Shown here one piece after another: positions 53,040 to 61,831 of a stretch of DNA of 64,000 nucleotides; position 1 is the first letter of the stretch; the number at the start of each line of letters is the position of its first letter. The notes under the pieces were generated by a model. The model searched no databases. It was not told the DNA's origin and saw nothing but the letters and a program-made list of their open reading frames with translations. The stretch is from Pseudophaeobacter arcticus DSM 23566 (GTDB lineage Bacteria > Pseudomonadota > Alphaproteobacteria > Rhodobacterales > Rhodobacteraceae): positions 3,209,057 through 3,273,056 of the forward strand of contig NZ_KI421507.1 in assembly GCF_000473205.1 (NCBI RefSeq), given 5' to 3'. Position numbers and translations under genes: made by a program.

Positions 53040-53903
53040 TTAAATCGCCGTTTTCAGGCTTTCGTCCAGATAGATCTCCCGCAGACGCTTGGCAATCGGC
53101 CCAGGCGTGCCATCCCCCAGCGCCACACCGTCGATTTCAACCACTGGCATCACAAAGGCGCTGGCAGAGGTGGTGAAAGCCTCATCCGCCTCTTTTGCCT
53201 CATCAATGGTGAACAGACGCTCTTCCACTTCCATCTGCGCCTCAGCCGCCATGCGCAGAACCGCCTTGCGGGTGATGCCATGCAGGATATCGGTGCTCAG
53301 CGGACGGGTCACGATCTTGCCGTTCTTGACAAAATAGGCGTTGTTCGAAGTGCCCTCGGTGACATAGCCATCCTCGATCAGCCAGGCATCATCCGCACCG
53401 GCCTTCTTGGCCATCATCTTGCCCATCGAGGGGTAAAGCAGCTGCACGGTCTTGATGTCGCGGCGGCCCCAGCGGATATCCTCAATCGAAATGATCTTGG
53501 CGCCTTTCTTGGCAGCCGGGTTGTCGGCCAGACCGGGCTTGTTCTGGGTGAACAGCACGATGGTTGGCTTTGTCGTCTCCGGATCCGGAAAAACAAAATC
53601 GCGATCGCCATCAGATCCACGGGTGATCTGCAGATAGACCAGACCTTCGACAATGCCGTTGCGGGCGACCAGCTCACGGTGGATCTCCAAGAGCTCCTCC
53701 TTGGAACAGGCCGCAGCCATGTCCAGCTCATCAAGCGACCGCTGCAGCCGCACCGCGTGGCCTTCAAAATCGATCAGCTTGCCATCCAGAACAGATGTCA
53801 CCTCATAGACGCCATCCGCCATCAGAAAGCCGCGGTCAAAGATCGAAACTGTTGCTTCGGTCTCGGGCAGATATTCGCCATTTACATAAACAGTACGGGT
53901 CAT
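53040..53903 (-). CDS. dat: D-amino-acid aminotransferase (class IV)
   Basis: A 287-residue PLP fold-type IV enzyme. It has YVNGEYLPETEATVSIFDRGFLMADGVYEVT, TVQLLYPSMGKMMAKKAGADDAWLI, in which the PLP lysine is expected, and VTEGTSNNAYFVKNG. The family swaps amino groups between D-alanine, D-glutamate and keto acids. Two adjacent ATGs (53906, 53903) follow GAGGAG; the second has the better spacing. It is 10 bp after dgcA and belongs to the D-amino-acid unit. Confidence 0.87.
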   Translation of the reverse strand: MTRTVYVNGEYLPETEATVSIFDRGFLMADGVYEVTSVLDGKLIDFEGHAVRLQRSLDELDMAAACSKEELLEIHRELVARNGIVEGLVYLQITRGSDGDRDFVFPDPETTKPTIVLFTQNKPGLADNPAAKKGAKIISIEDIRWGRRDIKTVQLLYPSMGKMMAKKAGADDAWLIEDGYVTEGTSNNAYFVKNGKIVTRPLSTDILHGITRKAVLRMAAEAQMEVEERLFTIDEAKEADEAFTTSASAFVMPVVEIDGVALGDGTPGPIAKRLREIYLDESLKTAI

Positions 53904-53913
53904 CATGGTCTCC

Positions 53914-54879
53914 TCAACCCCAGAGCGCGGCCTTCGGCGGATGCACCCCGGCGGCGTCAAATTGTAGTGGTTCATTGCGGTCTTCGGCCAGCAGAAGCGG
54001 CCCGTCAAGGTCTGTTACCAAAACACCCTGCGCCAACAAGGTCGCAGGGGCCATCGCCAGCGAAGATCCAACCATGCAGCCGACCATCACATCATAGCCC
54101 TGTGCCAGTGCCTCCTGGCGCAGTTTCAGCGCCTCGGTGAGGCCACCTGTCTTGTCCAGCTTGATGTTGACCACATCATATTTGCCTTTGAGCTTTGGCA
54201 GGCTGGCGCGGTCATGGCAGCTCTCATCAGCGCAAACGGGCACCGGGCGTTCCATGCCAATCAGCGCTTCGTCCTCACCTGCGGGCAGCGGTTGTTCCAC
54301 CAGCTCCACCCCCAGCCGCACCAGATGCGGCGCCAGCTCAGCGTAGACCTCAGCAGACCAGCCTTCATTGGCATCGACAATGATCTTGGCCTCTGGCGCC
54401 CCCGCACGCACGGCCTCGAGCCGGGGCATATCATCCGCCGTGCCAAGCTTGATCTTCAACAGGGGGCGATGGACATTCTCAGCCGCCTGTTTTTGCATCT
54501 CCTCGGGACTGGCCAGCGACAGGGTATAGGCGGTGATCTCGGGACCCGGCGCAGGCAGTCCAGCCAGTTCCCAAACCCGTTTACCGGCTTGTTTTGCCTC
54601 CAGATCCCACAGTGCGCAATCCACCGCATTCCGGGCTGCCCCAGCAGGCAACAGCTCTTGCAGCTCAGCGCGGGTGAACGCCGCAGGCAGACCTTCAATC
54701 TCAGCCGTGACGCTTTCCAGAGTTTCATTGTAGCGCGCATAGGGCACACATTCGCCCCGGCCAACAAACCCTGATTTTTCCACCGTTACCGTCAGCACCC
54801 TGGCCTCGGTCCGCGATCCCCGCGAGATGGTAAAAACCTGCGCCAGCTTAAAAACATCCGCAGTCACTGTGATCTTCAT
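53914..54879 (-). CDS. dgcA: DgcA: enolase-superfamily racemase of D-glutamate catabolism
   Basis: A 321-residue enolase-superfamily enzyme close to dipeptide epimerases: LLKIKLG (catalytic K-x-K), AKIIVDANEGW and VELVEQPLP (metal Asp and Glu), PVCADESCHDR, and VVNIKLDKTGG (second lysine). In marine proteobacteria DgcA, next to DgcN, is reported to racemise N-acetyl-D-glutamate to the L form. The ATG at 54879 matches family length. It follows dgcN across a 150-bp gap with a hairpin and lies just upstream of dat. Confidence 0.83.
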   Translation of the reverse strand: MKITVTADVFKLAQVFTISRGSRTEARVLTVTVEKSGFVGRGECVPYARYNETLESVTAEIEGLPAAFTRAELQELLPAGAARNAVDCALWDLEAKQAGKRVWELAGLPAPGPEITAYTLSLASPEEMQKQAAENVHRPLLKIKLGTADDMPRLEAVRAGAPEAKIIVDANEGWSAEVYAELAPHLVRLGVELVEQPLPAGEDEALIGMERPVPVCADESCHDRASLPKLKGKYDVVNIKLDKTGGLTEALKLRQEALAQGYDVMVGCMVGSSLAMAPATLLAQGVLVTDLDGPLLLAEDRNEPLQFDAAGVHPPKAALWG

Positions 54880-54951
54880 AAAACAGCCCCTTAGTTCATG
54901 CCCCCTGTAACCGCCAAAGAGCCATGGATAGAGCCTTGTACACCGCGGCCC

Positions 54952-54977
54952 CATCTTTCATCTTTCCCAAAATACCT
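54952..54977. repeat. Short interspersed sequence, copy 1
   Basis: TTTCATCTTTCCCAAAATAC... at about 54957-54975 matches 58039-58059 with few changes. Both copies follow a gene end. Confidence 0.6.
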
Positions 54978-55019
54978 CCGCCGGAGGCTCCAGCCCTAAA
55001 AGCCAGGCACCTCCGGCGG
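54978..55019 (-). terminator. Hairpin between dgcN and dgcA
   Basis: CCGCCGGAGG and CCTCCGGCGG form a perfect 10-bp stem with a 22-nt loop, followed on the reverse strand by AGGTATTTTGGG. It may attenuate dgcN-to-dgcA read-through. The tail belongs to a short sequence repeated at 58039. Confidence 0.55.
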
Positions 55020-55030
55020 GGGCAGGTAGA

Positions 55031-56032
55031 TCAGATCGCGGCCAAGGCGTCTACCAGACGGCCTGCCCCGTGACGGTAGGGATCAACCGCTGGCAGGCCC
55101 ATACGCGCCTCTGTCTCGGCCAAATATTTTGTCGCTTCGTCTTCAGACAGGTGCTGGGTGTTCACCGAGATCCCAACAATCTTGCACTTGGCATTGGCCC
55201 GCTGTGCCAGCGGCAAAGCCACGTCGCGCAGCTCTTCCAGCGACGGAACCGTGTAGTCCGGCAAACCGCGCATATGCGACCGGGTTGGCTCGTGGCACAG
55301 GATCAGCGCATCAGGCTGACCGCCATGGACCAGCGCCATGGTCACACCGGAATAGGACACATGGAACAAAGAGCCCTGACCCTCGATCAGGTCCCAGTGG
55401 TCGTCATCATTGTCAGGGGTAAGATATTCAACAGAACCCGCCATAAAATCGGCAATCACCGCATCCAGCGGCACACCGTGGCCGGTGATCAAAATACCGG
55501 TCTGGCCGGTGGCCCGGAAGGTGGATTTCATCCCGCGCTTTTGCATTTCGGCGTCCATCGCCAGGGCCGTGTACATCTTGCCAACCGAACAATCGGTACC
55601 CACCGCCAGGCAGCGCTTCCCAGAGCGGTTCACACCATTGGCAATTGGATAGCCATCGGTGGGCACGCGCACATCATGCAAAGTGCCGCCATGGGTCTGC
55701 GCCGCAGCCACCAGGTCACCTTCGTCGCGCAACAGGTTATGCAGGCCCGAGGCCAGGTCAAAGCCCATCTCAAGCGCCTGAATCAGCACTTCTTTCCAGG
55801 CTGCAGAAATAACGCCACCGCGGTTGGCCACGCCAATCACCAGCGTCTTGGCGCCAGCCGCCTTGGCCTCTGCCAGGGTCATTTCGGTCAAGCCGAGATC
55901 CGCGCCGCAGCCAGGCAGACGAATTTGGCCAACGGCGTGATCCGGACGCCAGTCACGGATGCCAATGGCAACCTTGGCCGCCAGCATGTCGGGCGCATCG
56001 CCCAGGAACAACAGGTATGGTGTCTCGATCAT
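55031..56032 (-). CDS. dgcN: DgcN: D-glutamate N-acetyltransferase (DUF1611)
   Basis: A 333-residue DUF1611 protein with an N-terminal Rossmann-like domain and a P-loop-like C-terminal domain (LAVGTDCSVGKMYTALAM, about residues 142-159), and GQTGILITGHGVPLDAVIADFMAG. In marine bacteria DgcN is reported to acetylate D-glutamate as the first step of its breakdown, followed by DgcA; the same order is seen here. GGAGGG precedes the ATG. It is first gene of the unit; a palindrome 125 bp upstream could be an operator. Confidence 0.85.
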   Translation of the reverse strand: MIETPYLLFLGDAPDMLAAKVAIGIRDWRPDHAVGQIRLPGCGADLGLTEMTLAEAKAAGAKTLVIGVANRGGVISAAWKEVLIQALEMGFDLASGLHNLLRDEGDLVAAAQTHGGTLHDVRVPTDGYPIANGVNRSGKRCLAVGTDCSVGKMYTALAMDAEMQKRGMKSTFRATGQTGILITGHGVPLDAVIADFMAGSVEYLTPDNDDDHWDLIEGQGSLFHVSYSGVTMALVHGGQPDALILCHEPTRSHMRGLPDYTVPSLEELRDVALPLAQRANAKCKIVGISVNTQHLSEDEATKYLAETEARMGLPAVDPYRHGAGRLVDALAAI

Positions 56033-56156
56033 CTCGGGCCCTCCACGAATTTACATTTCCTTGCGATCCTAGTTGAGCCCGCAAGCGATGCGGTCCCGTT
56101 TTTGCATTTGCGTAATCAAGGAATTCGAAAGATCCACCATCATACAGCGAAAACTT

Positions 56157-56169
56157 CGAAGATTCTTCG
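56157..56169. promoter_or_regulatory. Palindrome upstream of dgcN and mcl1
   Basis: CGAAGATTCTTCG shares 12 consecutive bases with the site in the lrp/ald gap (28764-28775). It lies in the divergent gap of about 300 bp between dgcN and mcl1, in which no gene is visible. Confidence 0.45.
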
Positions 56170-56334
56170 TCAGGAGCCAACCACACCGCTGATCCTTGCG
56201 CCGAGACGCCAAGAGCCGCGCATATGCCGCAGGAGCAATGCTGCACATGCAAAGTAGCCCTTGCAAGCCTTCGCGCAATTTCTTACCACTTCCAGAGACA
56301 AAATCGTAATTTCCTTACGCAAAGGATTGCCACT

Positions 56335-57294
56335 ATGAGCTTTCGCCTTCAACCCACCGCCCCTGCCCGCCCCAACCGCTGCCAGTTGTTTGGCCCTGGC
56401 TCCAATACCAAACTCTTCCTCAAGATGGCCGCCTCAGCTGCCGATGTGATCAACCTTGATCTCGAAGATTCCGTGGCCCCATCAGACAAAGACAGCGCCC
56501 GCGCCAATGTCATCGAGGCGCTCAACACCGTGGATTGGGGCACTAAATACATGTCCGTGCGCATCAATGGGCTGGACACGCCCTATTGGTACCGGGACGT
56601 GGTGGATCTGCTGGAACAAGCCGGTGATCGCCTTGACCAGATCATGATCCCCAAGGTCGGCTGCGCCGCAGACGTCTATGCGGTGGACGCGCTGGTCACC
56701 GCCATTGAGCGCGCCAAGGGCCGCAGCAAGCCGATTTCCTTTGAAGTCATCATCGAATCGGCAGCTGGCATCGCCCATGTGGAAGAGATCGCCGCCGCCT
56801 CCCCACGGATGCAGGCAATGTCCCTGGGCGCGGCCGATTTTGCCGCCTCCATGGGCATGCAGACCACCGGCATCGGTGGCACCCAGGAAAACTATTACAT
56901 GCTGCGCGACGGCGAAAAACATTGGTCCGATCCCTGGCACTGGGCCCAGGCCGCCATTGTTGCCGCCTGCCGTACCCACGGTGTGCTGCCGGTCGACGGC
57001 CCCTTTGGCGACTTCTCCGATGACGAAGGCTATATCGCCCAGGCCAAACGCTCTGCCACTTTGGGCATGGTAGGCAAATGGGCCATCCACCCCAAACAAA
57101 TTAGCTTGGCCAACGAGGTCTTCACCCCCTCGGATGAGGCCGTTCTCGAGGCCCGCGAGATCCTCGCCGCAATGGAACAGGCCAAGGCCAACGGCGAAGG
57201 CGCCACCGTCTACAAGGGCCGCCTGGTGGATATCGCCTCGATCAAACAGGCCGAGGTCATCGTCGCCCAGTCCGAACTGATCGCTGCAAGCTAG
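56335..57294 (+). CDS. mcl1: L-malyl-CoA / beta-methylmalyl-CoA lyase
   Basis: A 319-residue CitE-like aldolase: RCQLFGPGSNTKLFLKMAASAADVINLDLEDSVAPSDK (substrate Arg and metal Glu/Asp), VIIESAAGIAHVEEIA (metal Glu), SLGAADFAASMG and GKWAIHPKQI. It splits beta-methylmalyl-CoA to glyoxylate and propionyl-CoA in the ethylmalonyl-CoA pathway. AAAGGA precedes the ATG at 56335. The pathway needs two B12-dependent mutases, consistent with the cobalamin uptake operon in the window. Confidence 0.92.
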   Translation: MSFRLQPTAPARPNRCQLFGPGSNTKLFLKMAASAADVINLDLEDSVAPSDKDSARANVIEALNTVDWGTKYMSVRINGLDTPYWYRDVVDLLEQAGDRLDQIMIPKVGCAADVYAVDALVTAIERAKGRSKPISFEVIIESAAGIAHVEEIAAASPRMQAMSLGAADFAASMGMQTTGIGGTQENYYMLRDGEKHWSDPWHWAQAAIVAACRTHGVLPVDGPFGDFSDDEGYIAQAKRSATLGMVGKWAIHPKQISLANEVFTPSDEAVLEAREILAAMEQAKANGEGATVYKGRLVDIASIKQAEVIVAQSELIAAS

Positions 57295-57374
57295 CCCTAT
57301 CGGCGACGCCCGATATGTAACTAGAGTGAAAGGGGCGCCAACCCGGCGCTCCTTATTCCGTTTGGAGGTGCCCC

Positions 57375-58013
57375 TTGGCCGCACTCACCCTGTTTCACAC
57401 TGCCAAAGTGCACGTGGAGACCTTTGACCGTCTGGCGCCAAAGGCAGATCTGATCCATGTGGTGCGCCCGGATTGGCTGGAGCGTGCCCAGGGTGGCATA
57501 GATTCAGACCTGAGGCAGGAGATCACACAGGCCATCGCGGCTGTACCGGGGGCAAGCCTGTGCACCTGCACCACCATCGGCGAGCTCGCCGAGACCGCAG
57601 GCGCCACCCGCATTGACTGGCCAATGATGCAAATCGCCGCCCGGATCGGTGGTCCGGTGCTGATGGCCTATTGCCTGGACAGCACCCTTGCGCCCTCCAA
57701 CGCCTTGCTCCGCCGCGCGTTCCAGGAAACCGGCCAGCCCGCTGAGGTCCACCCTCTCGACCTCACCACGGCCTGGCCCTTGTTTCAAGCAGGAGACACC
57801 GCAGGTTTTGCCGCAGCCATCACTGCCGCCATCATGGCAGAGCTAAAAACACGCCCCGAGATCTCAGCCGTGGTGCTGGCCCAGGCCTCCATGGCGGCGG
57901 CAGGCGCCCCGTTGCGCTCTCAGTTGGATATTCCCGTCCTGACCTCGCCCGAGATTGCCCTCCAGGCACTGCTCCCTTCGAAGCATAAGCAGACAGGGCC
58001 CAAAGGCGCCTAG
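57375..58013 (+). CDS. Asp/Glu-racemase-superfamily protein with a single catalytic-type cysteine region
   Basis: A 212-residue protein resembling Asp/Glu/hydantoin racemases: ASLCTCTTIGELAE (Cys63/Cys65) in the first half and a second-half VVLAQASMAAAG strand where true racemases carry another cysteine. Loss of that cysteine suggests a decarboxylase-, isomerase- or lyase-like reaction. The TTG at 57375 has a strong GGAGGTG site. It follows mcl1 by 80 bp on the same strand. Substrate unknown. Confidence 0.7.
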   Translation: MAALTLFHTAKVHVETFDRLAPKADLIHVVRPDWLERAQGGIDSDLRQEITQAIAAVPGASLCTCTTIGELAETAGATRIDWPMMQIAARIGGPVLMAYCLDSTLAPSNALLRRAFQETGQPAEVHPLDLTTAWPLFQAGDTAGFAAAITAAIMAELKTRPEISAVVLAQASMAAAGAPLRSQLDIPVLTSPEIALQALLPSKHKQTGPKGA

Positions 58014-58038
58014 GCGAATTGCAAAGAGGCAACCGCTG

Positions 58039-58068
58039 TTTCATCTTTCCAAAAATATCCCCCTCGCC
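58039..58068. repeat. Short interspersed sequence, copy 2
   Basis: TTTCATCTTTCCAAAAATAT followed by CCCCCTCGCC resembles 54957-54977. It lies between the convergent gene ends at 58013 and 58075. Confidence 0.6.
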
Positions 58069-58074
58069 CAGGGA

Positions 58075-58527
58075 TCAGCTGCGCAGATCTTTGGGCGAGC
58101 CCATCACCACATAGGTGGTGATCGCGGTGACAAAGGGCGAGGTGCCCAGGATATCCGTGTGAAACCGCTTGTAGCTGGGCAGATCGGCGCATTCGACCCG
58201 CAACAGATACTCGATCGTTCCGGTGATATTGTGGCATTCCACCACTTCGGCTGCCTCATTCATCGCCCGCTCAAAGGCCTCTTGCGCCTCTTTGGTATGC
58301 TCCCCCAGCGCGACGCCAATATAGGTGACAAAACCCGCCCCCATGGCATCGCGGTCCAGCACCGCGCGATAGCCTGTGATAACCCCGTTTTGCTCCAGAT
58401 CCTGAACCCGCCGCAGACAGGCAGAGGGCGAGAGCCCGACCCGGTCGGCAAGCTCCAGATTGCTGATGCGCCCATCGCGCGACAGCTCTTGCAATATTTG
58501 CTGGTTTATACGGTCATTTTTCGCCAT
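58075..58527 (-). CDS. Lrp/AsnC-family regulator, divergent from a LysE exporter
   Basis: A 150-residue feast/famine regulator: helix-turn-helix RISNLELADRVGLSPSACLRRVQDLE and a RAM domain (VVECHNITGTIEYLLRVECADLPSY). The ATG at 58527 gives the family start MAKNDRINQQILQELSRDG. It is divergent from the LysE-type exporter gene 72 bp away, a classical regulator/exporter pair, so amino-acid-induced export is likely. Confidence 0.9.
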   Translation of the reverse strand: MAKNDRINQQILQELSRDGRISNLELADRVGLSPSACLRRVQDLEQNGVITGYRAVLDRDAMGAGFVTYIGVALGEHTKEAQEAFERAMNEAAEVVECHNITGTIEYLLRVECADLPSYKRFHTDILGTSPFVTAITTYVVMGSPKDLRS

Positions 58528-58599
58528 TAATTGCCGTATTAACCAAACTTCACACAAAAACGCAATTTCATTCCGGGCAAAACACGTCACTTTCACCAG

Positions 58600-59196
58600 A
58601 TGACATATGACCTCTTCCTCGCCCTCGCGCTTTTTGCCTTTGTCTCCTCGATCACACCTGGCCCCAACAATCTGATGTTGATGGCCTCAGGCGCCAATTT
58701 TGGCTTCCGCCGCACCATTCCCCATATGTTGGGGGTGGCGCTTGGCTTTGTCTTTATGGTGGTGCTGGTCGGCGCCGGATTGGTACAGATCTTTGATGCC
58801 TTCCCAATCAGCTACACGGTGCTAAAAGTTGCCTCGGTGCTGTACCTGCTCTACCTCGCCTGGAAGATCGCCAATGCCGGCCCGGCAGAAGCTTCGGGAA
58901 ACACCGGCACCCCTATGACCTTTTTGCAGGCCGCCGCGTTTCAATGGGTCAACCCCAAGGCCTGGACCATGGCCCTCATCGCGATCAGCGCCTATACGCC
59001 GGACCAAACGCTTTGGGCGATCCTGCTGGTGGCGACAGTGTTTGGCGCCATAAACCTGCCTTCGGTGGGATCCTGGACCATTCTGGGTCAGCAGATGGCG
59101 CGCTTTCTCACCAATTCCCGCCGCCTGACCCAGTTCAACTGGCTGATGGCCGTGCTTTTGGTGGCCTCGCTCTATCCAGTGATCTGGCCGCAGTAA
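58600..59196 (+). CDS. LysE/RhtB-family amino-acid exporter
   Basis: A 198-residue inner-membrane protein with about six hydrophobic segments and the family signature ITPGPNNLMLMASGANFGFRR (quoted in part) near residue 20, followed by IPHMLGVALGFVFM, and FQWVNPKAWTMALIAIS in the middle. It exports amino acids; the specific substrate is unknown but probably the effector of the divergent Lrp protein. Confidence 0.92.
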   Translation: MTYDLFLALALFAFVSSITPGPNNLMLMASGANFGFRRTIPHMLGVALGFVFMVVLVGAGLVQIFDAFPISYTVLKVASVLYLLYLAWKIANAGPAEASGNTGTPMTFLQAAAFQWVNPKAWTMALIAISAYTPDQTLWAILLVATVFGAINLPSVGSWTILGQQMARFLTNSRRLTQFNWLMAVLLVASLYPVIWPQ

Positions 59197-59235
59197 CGGC
59201 GGCCAGACCTCTGTCAGCCAAACAGGTAACAGATC

Positions 59236-60069
59236 TTACTTCAAGGGCAGGCAGATTTCAGTCAGCAACTCCTCCGGTGCCACCTCACGGGGATTGTTGA
59301 GATAGAGCTCATAACAAGGCACCTCTGCCGGCTCTTCGCCTGACCCGGGCAGCCAATTTCCAAACAGACTGTGATAAGCCGCCGAAATACCGGCATAGGG
59401 ACCCTTATAGGTCAACACTGCCACCTTGCCGCCCGCCAGGTGCCGCTCTTCCAGCCCCTCTGGGATCTCCGCTCCGTGGAATTCACCGCCCGCATAGCTG
59501 CGCAGATCCGCGGCGGGAACACTGTCTGGATCATCATAATAGATTGCCGCCATGACACCCAGATGCGGCCAGAGATTCCGGGTTTCACAAAGCGCGCCAA
59601 AGGCTTCGAATTTTTTGCCAATCAGGTGGTAGTCGCCAGTATGAGCCAAGCCGATCAGACGGCGGGCAGGCTCTTGGCGTAGGGAAACAGGATACATGGG
59701 ATAGACTCCGGTTTTAAAATCAGGACGCGAGGGCAGATGGCACCCCGCTTTGCGAAAGGCCGCAGGGCTTGCGCCATAGGCCTCGGTGAACGCCCGATTG
59801 AAGGATCCCAGATTGGCATAGCCAACCGATTGCGCGATCTGCGCAACTGCGTCACCCGTCATTACCAGCGCGCTGGCGGCACGATGCAAACGAATGCGAC
59901 GCACCGCTTGGGCGCAGGTCTCGCCGGTCACCGCATGAAATACACGGTGCCAGTGAAAGCGCGACATCGCCGCGACATCCGCCAACTGGTCCAGCGACAA
60001 ATCCCCGGCAGGGGTATCGTGAATGTAGTTGAGGACGCGCAGGATGCGCTGTTCATAGGGGGCAGACAT
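59236..60069 (-). CDS. AraC-family regulator with GyrI-like effector domain
   Basis: A 277-residue regulator. The N-terminal DNA-binding domain has two helix-turn-helix motifs (LSLDQLADVAAMSRFHWHRVFHAV and VAQIAQSVGYANLGSFNRAF). The C-terminal GyrI-like domain (RRLIGLAHTGDYHLIGKKFEAFGAL ... LYLNNPREVAPEELLTEICLPL) usually binds hydrophobic or cationic drugs. The ATG at 60069 fits the family start. It is convergent with the exporter gene. Confidence 0.88.
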   Translation of the reverse strand: MSAPYEQRILRVLNYIHDTPAGDLSLDQLADVAAMSRFHWHRVFHAVTGETCAQAVRRIRLHRAASALVMTGDAVAQIAQSVGYANLGSFNRAFTEAYGASPAAFRKAGCHLPSRPDFKTGVYPMYPVSLRQEPARRLIGLAHTGDYHLIGKKFEAFGALCETRNLWPHLGVMAAIYYDDPDSVPAADLRSYAGGEFHGAEIPEGLEERHLAGGKVAVLTYKGPYAGISAAYHSLFGNWLPGSGEEPAEVPCYELYLNNPREVAPEELLTEICLPLK

Positions 60070-60277
60070 TGCTGTTGGGCTCCTTCTCTCTGACCTGTTC
60101 AGATCTGCCACGAAGCGGATTCACAAATCTTGCTGATCATTGCCACTGCCATCGCCGCTATGATTTTCCCTGCGGGAAACCGGACTATTCGGAATTTGGT
60201 TGACCCGAGGCAAGCCACAGAGTTGCATCTGGTCGCACAGAAGGCCATATACGGCAAAACCGCGTGAGCGAGGCGAT

Positions 60278-61240
60278 ATGACTCAGTACCTGGAATTTGA
60301 AAAACCGCTGGCCGAAATCGAAGGCAAAGCAGAAGAGCTCCGAGCCCTGGCACGGGCCAACGAAGAGATGGACATCGCCGACGAGGCCGCAGCGCTGGAC
60401 GCCAAGGCCGCTCAGCTGCTGAAGGATCTCTACAAGGAGCTCACCCCCTGGCGCAAATGCCTGGTGGCACGCCACCCGGAGCGGCCCCATTGCCGCGACT
60501 ACATCGACGCGCTGTTCACCGAATACACCCCGCTGGCAGGGGATCGGAATTTTGCCGATGATCTTGCTGTCATGGGTGGGCTGGCGCGGTTCAACGACCA
60601 GCCGGTGATGGTGATTGGCCACGAAAAGGGCTCTAACACCAAGGCGCGCATCCTGCATAACTTTGGCATGGCCCGCCCCGAAGGCTATCGCAAGGCCGTG
60701 CGCCTGATGGAGATGGCCGGGCGCTTTGGTCTGCCGGTGGTAACACTGGTCGACACCACCGGCGCCTACCCCGGCAAGGGCGCCGAAGAGCGCGGCCAGT
60801 CCGAGGCGATTGCCCGCTCCACCGAGATGAGCCTGAAAATTGGCGTGCCGGTTGTGTCGGTGATTATCGGCGAGGGCGGCTCTGGTGGCGCCGTTGCCTT
60901 TGCCACCGCCAATCGCGTGGCGATGCTGGAACATGCCGTCTATTCAGTGATTTCCCCCGAAGGCTGCGCTTCGATCCTGTGGAAAGACGCCGAAAAGATG
61001 CGCGAGGCCGCCGAGGCCCTGCGCCTTACAGCGCAAAACCTGCATGAACTGGCCGTGATCGACCGGATCATTCCCGAGCCTCTAGGCGGTGCACATCGCG
61101 ACGCCAAGGCGGCGATGGCATCCGTCGCCACCGCCATTCAGGATATGCTGGATGAGCTGAAAGACAAAGACGGTTCCGAGCTGATCAAGGATCGCCGTCA
61201 AAAGTTCCTCGACATCGGCTCCAAAGGCCTGGCAGCCTGA
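60278..61240 (+). CDS. accA: Acetyl-CoA carboxylase carboxyltransferase subunit alpha
   Basis: A 320-residue Acc[23 protein letters not shown] start, the substrate-binding [49 protein letters not shown] and [40 protein letters not shown]. It transfers the carboxyl group from biotin to acetyl-CoA with AccD, the first step of fatty-acid synthesis. A terminator follows. Confidence 0.97.
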   Translation: MTQYLEFEKPLAEIEGKAEELRALARANEEMDIADEAAALDAKAAQLLKDLYKELTPWRKCLVARHPERPHCRDYIDALFTEYTPLAGDRNFADDLAVMGGLARFNDQPVMVIGHEKGSNTKARILHNFGMARPEGYRKAVRLMEMAGRFGLPVVTLVDTTGAYPGKGAEERGQSEAIARSTEMSLKIGVPVVSVIIGEGGSGGAVAFATANRVAMLEHAVYSVISPEGCASILWKDAEKMREAAEALRLTAQNLHELAVIDRIIPEPLGGAHRDAKAAMASVATAIQDMLDELKDKDGSELIKDRRQKFLDIGSKGLAA

Positions 61241-61258
61241 GGTTGTCCTAACACACGG

Positions 61259-61286
61259 AAAAGTCGGCGAATTCGCCGGCTTTTTT
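61259..61286 (+). terminator. Intrinsic terminator of accA
   Basis: AAGTCGGCG-AATT-CGCCGGCTT forms a 9-bp stem with one G-U pair, followed by TTTT. Confidence 0.92.
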
Positions 61287-61338
61287 GTGCCGGTTTTTGA
61301 TGGAGATTCGCGTTCAGCTCTCTGGCAAGCTGGCTTGC

Positions 61339-61794
61339 TCACACGGTTTTCTTGGCGCTTCCCAGATTTTTGCGCATCGATACGCGATTGCCATTGCGTT
61401 CGTATTCTTGCCAGCCAAGGTATTGGTACAACCGCACATTCTCAGGCATATCCACATGTGTGCTGAGGTGCATTTCGCTCATCCCCTGCCGCTTGGCCTC
61501 GTTTTCCGCGCGTTCCATAAGCGCCCGCCCCAAGCCCTTGCCTCCGTGTTCAGGGTGAACCGCGATGTTGGCCAGCTTCAAGACCCCCTCATGGGCAGAG
61601 AGAAACAAACCCGCTATCACTTCACCGCTTTCGGTCGCGACCCAGACTTGGCTCTGCTCGATTTCCTCTGAAATCCCAGAGGAGACGGGGGGCAGGTCGG
61701 AAATACGGCTGGCATATTTAGCATAGGCTGCATCAATGCAGGCGGCCAAAGCCTCTGCATCGGCAGCATTTGCCTTTCGTATTTCTATTGGCAT
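61339..61794 (-). CDS. GNAT-family N-acetyltransferase
   Basis: A 151-residue acetyltransferase starting MPIEIRKANAADAEALAACIDAAYAKYA, with the acetyl-CoA loop VHPEHGGKGLGRALMERAENEAKRQG (about residues 88-113) and the typical NVRLYQYLGWQEYERNG end. Substrate unknown. The ATG at 61794 fits family starts; a GTG at 61821 would add nine residues. Neither has a strong ribosome binding site. Confidence 0.85.
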   Translation of the reverse strand: MPIEIRKANAADAEALAACIDAAYAKYASRISDLPPVSSGISEEIEQSQVWVATESGEVIAGLFLSAHEGVLKLANIAVHPEHGGKGLGRALMERAENEAKRQGMSEMHLSTHVDMPENVRLYQYLGWQEYERNGNRVSMRKNLGSAKKTV

Positions 61795-61831
61795 CAGTTC
61801 CAAATCTCTTTTCACGTTCACTTGTTTGAGC

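Noticed and set aside
52989..54140. Long forward frame of 383 codons
   Set aside because: Shadow of dat and dgcA on the other strand; His/Gln/Arg-rich and without domain features.
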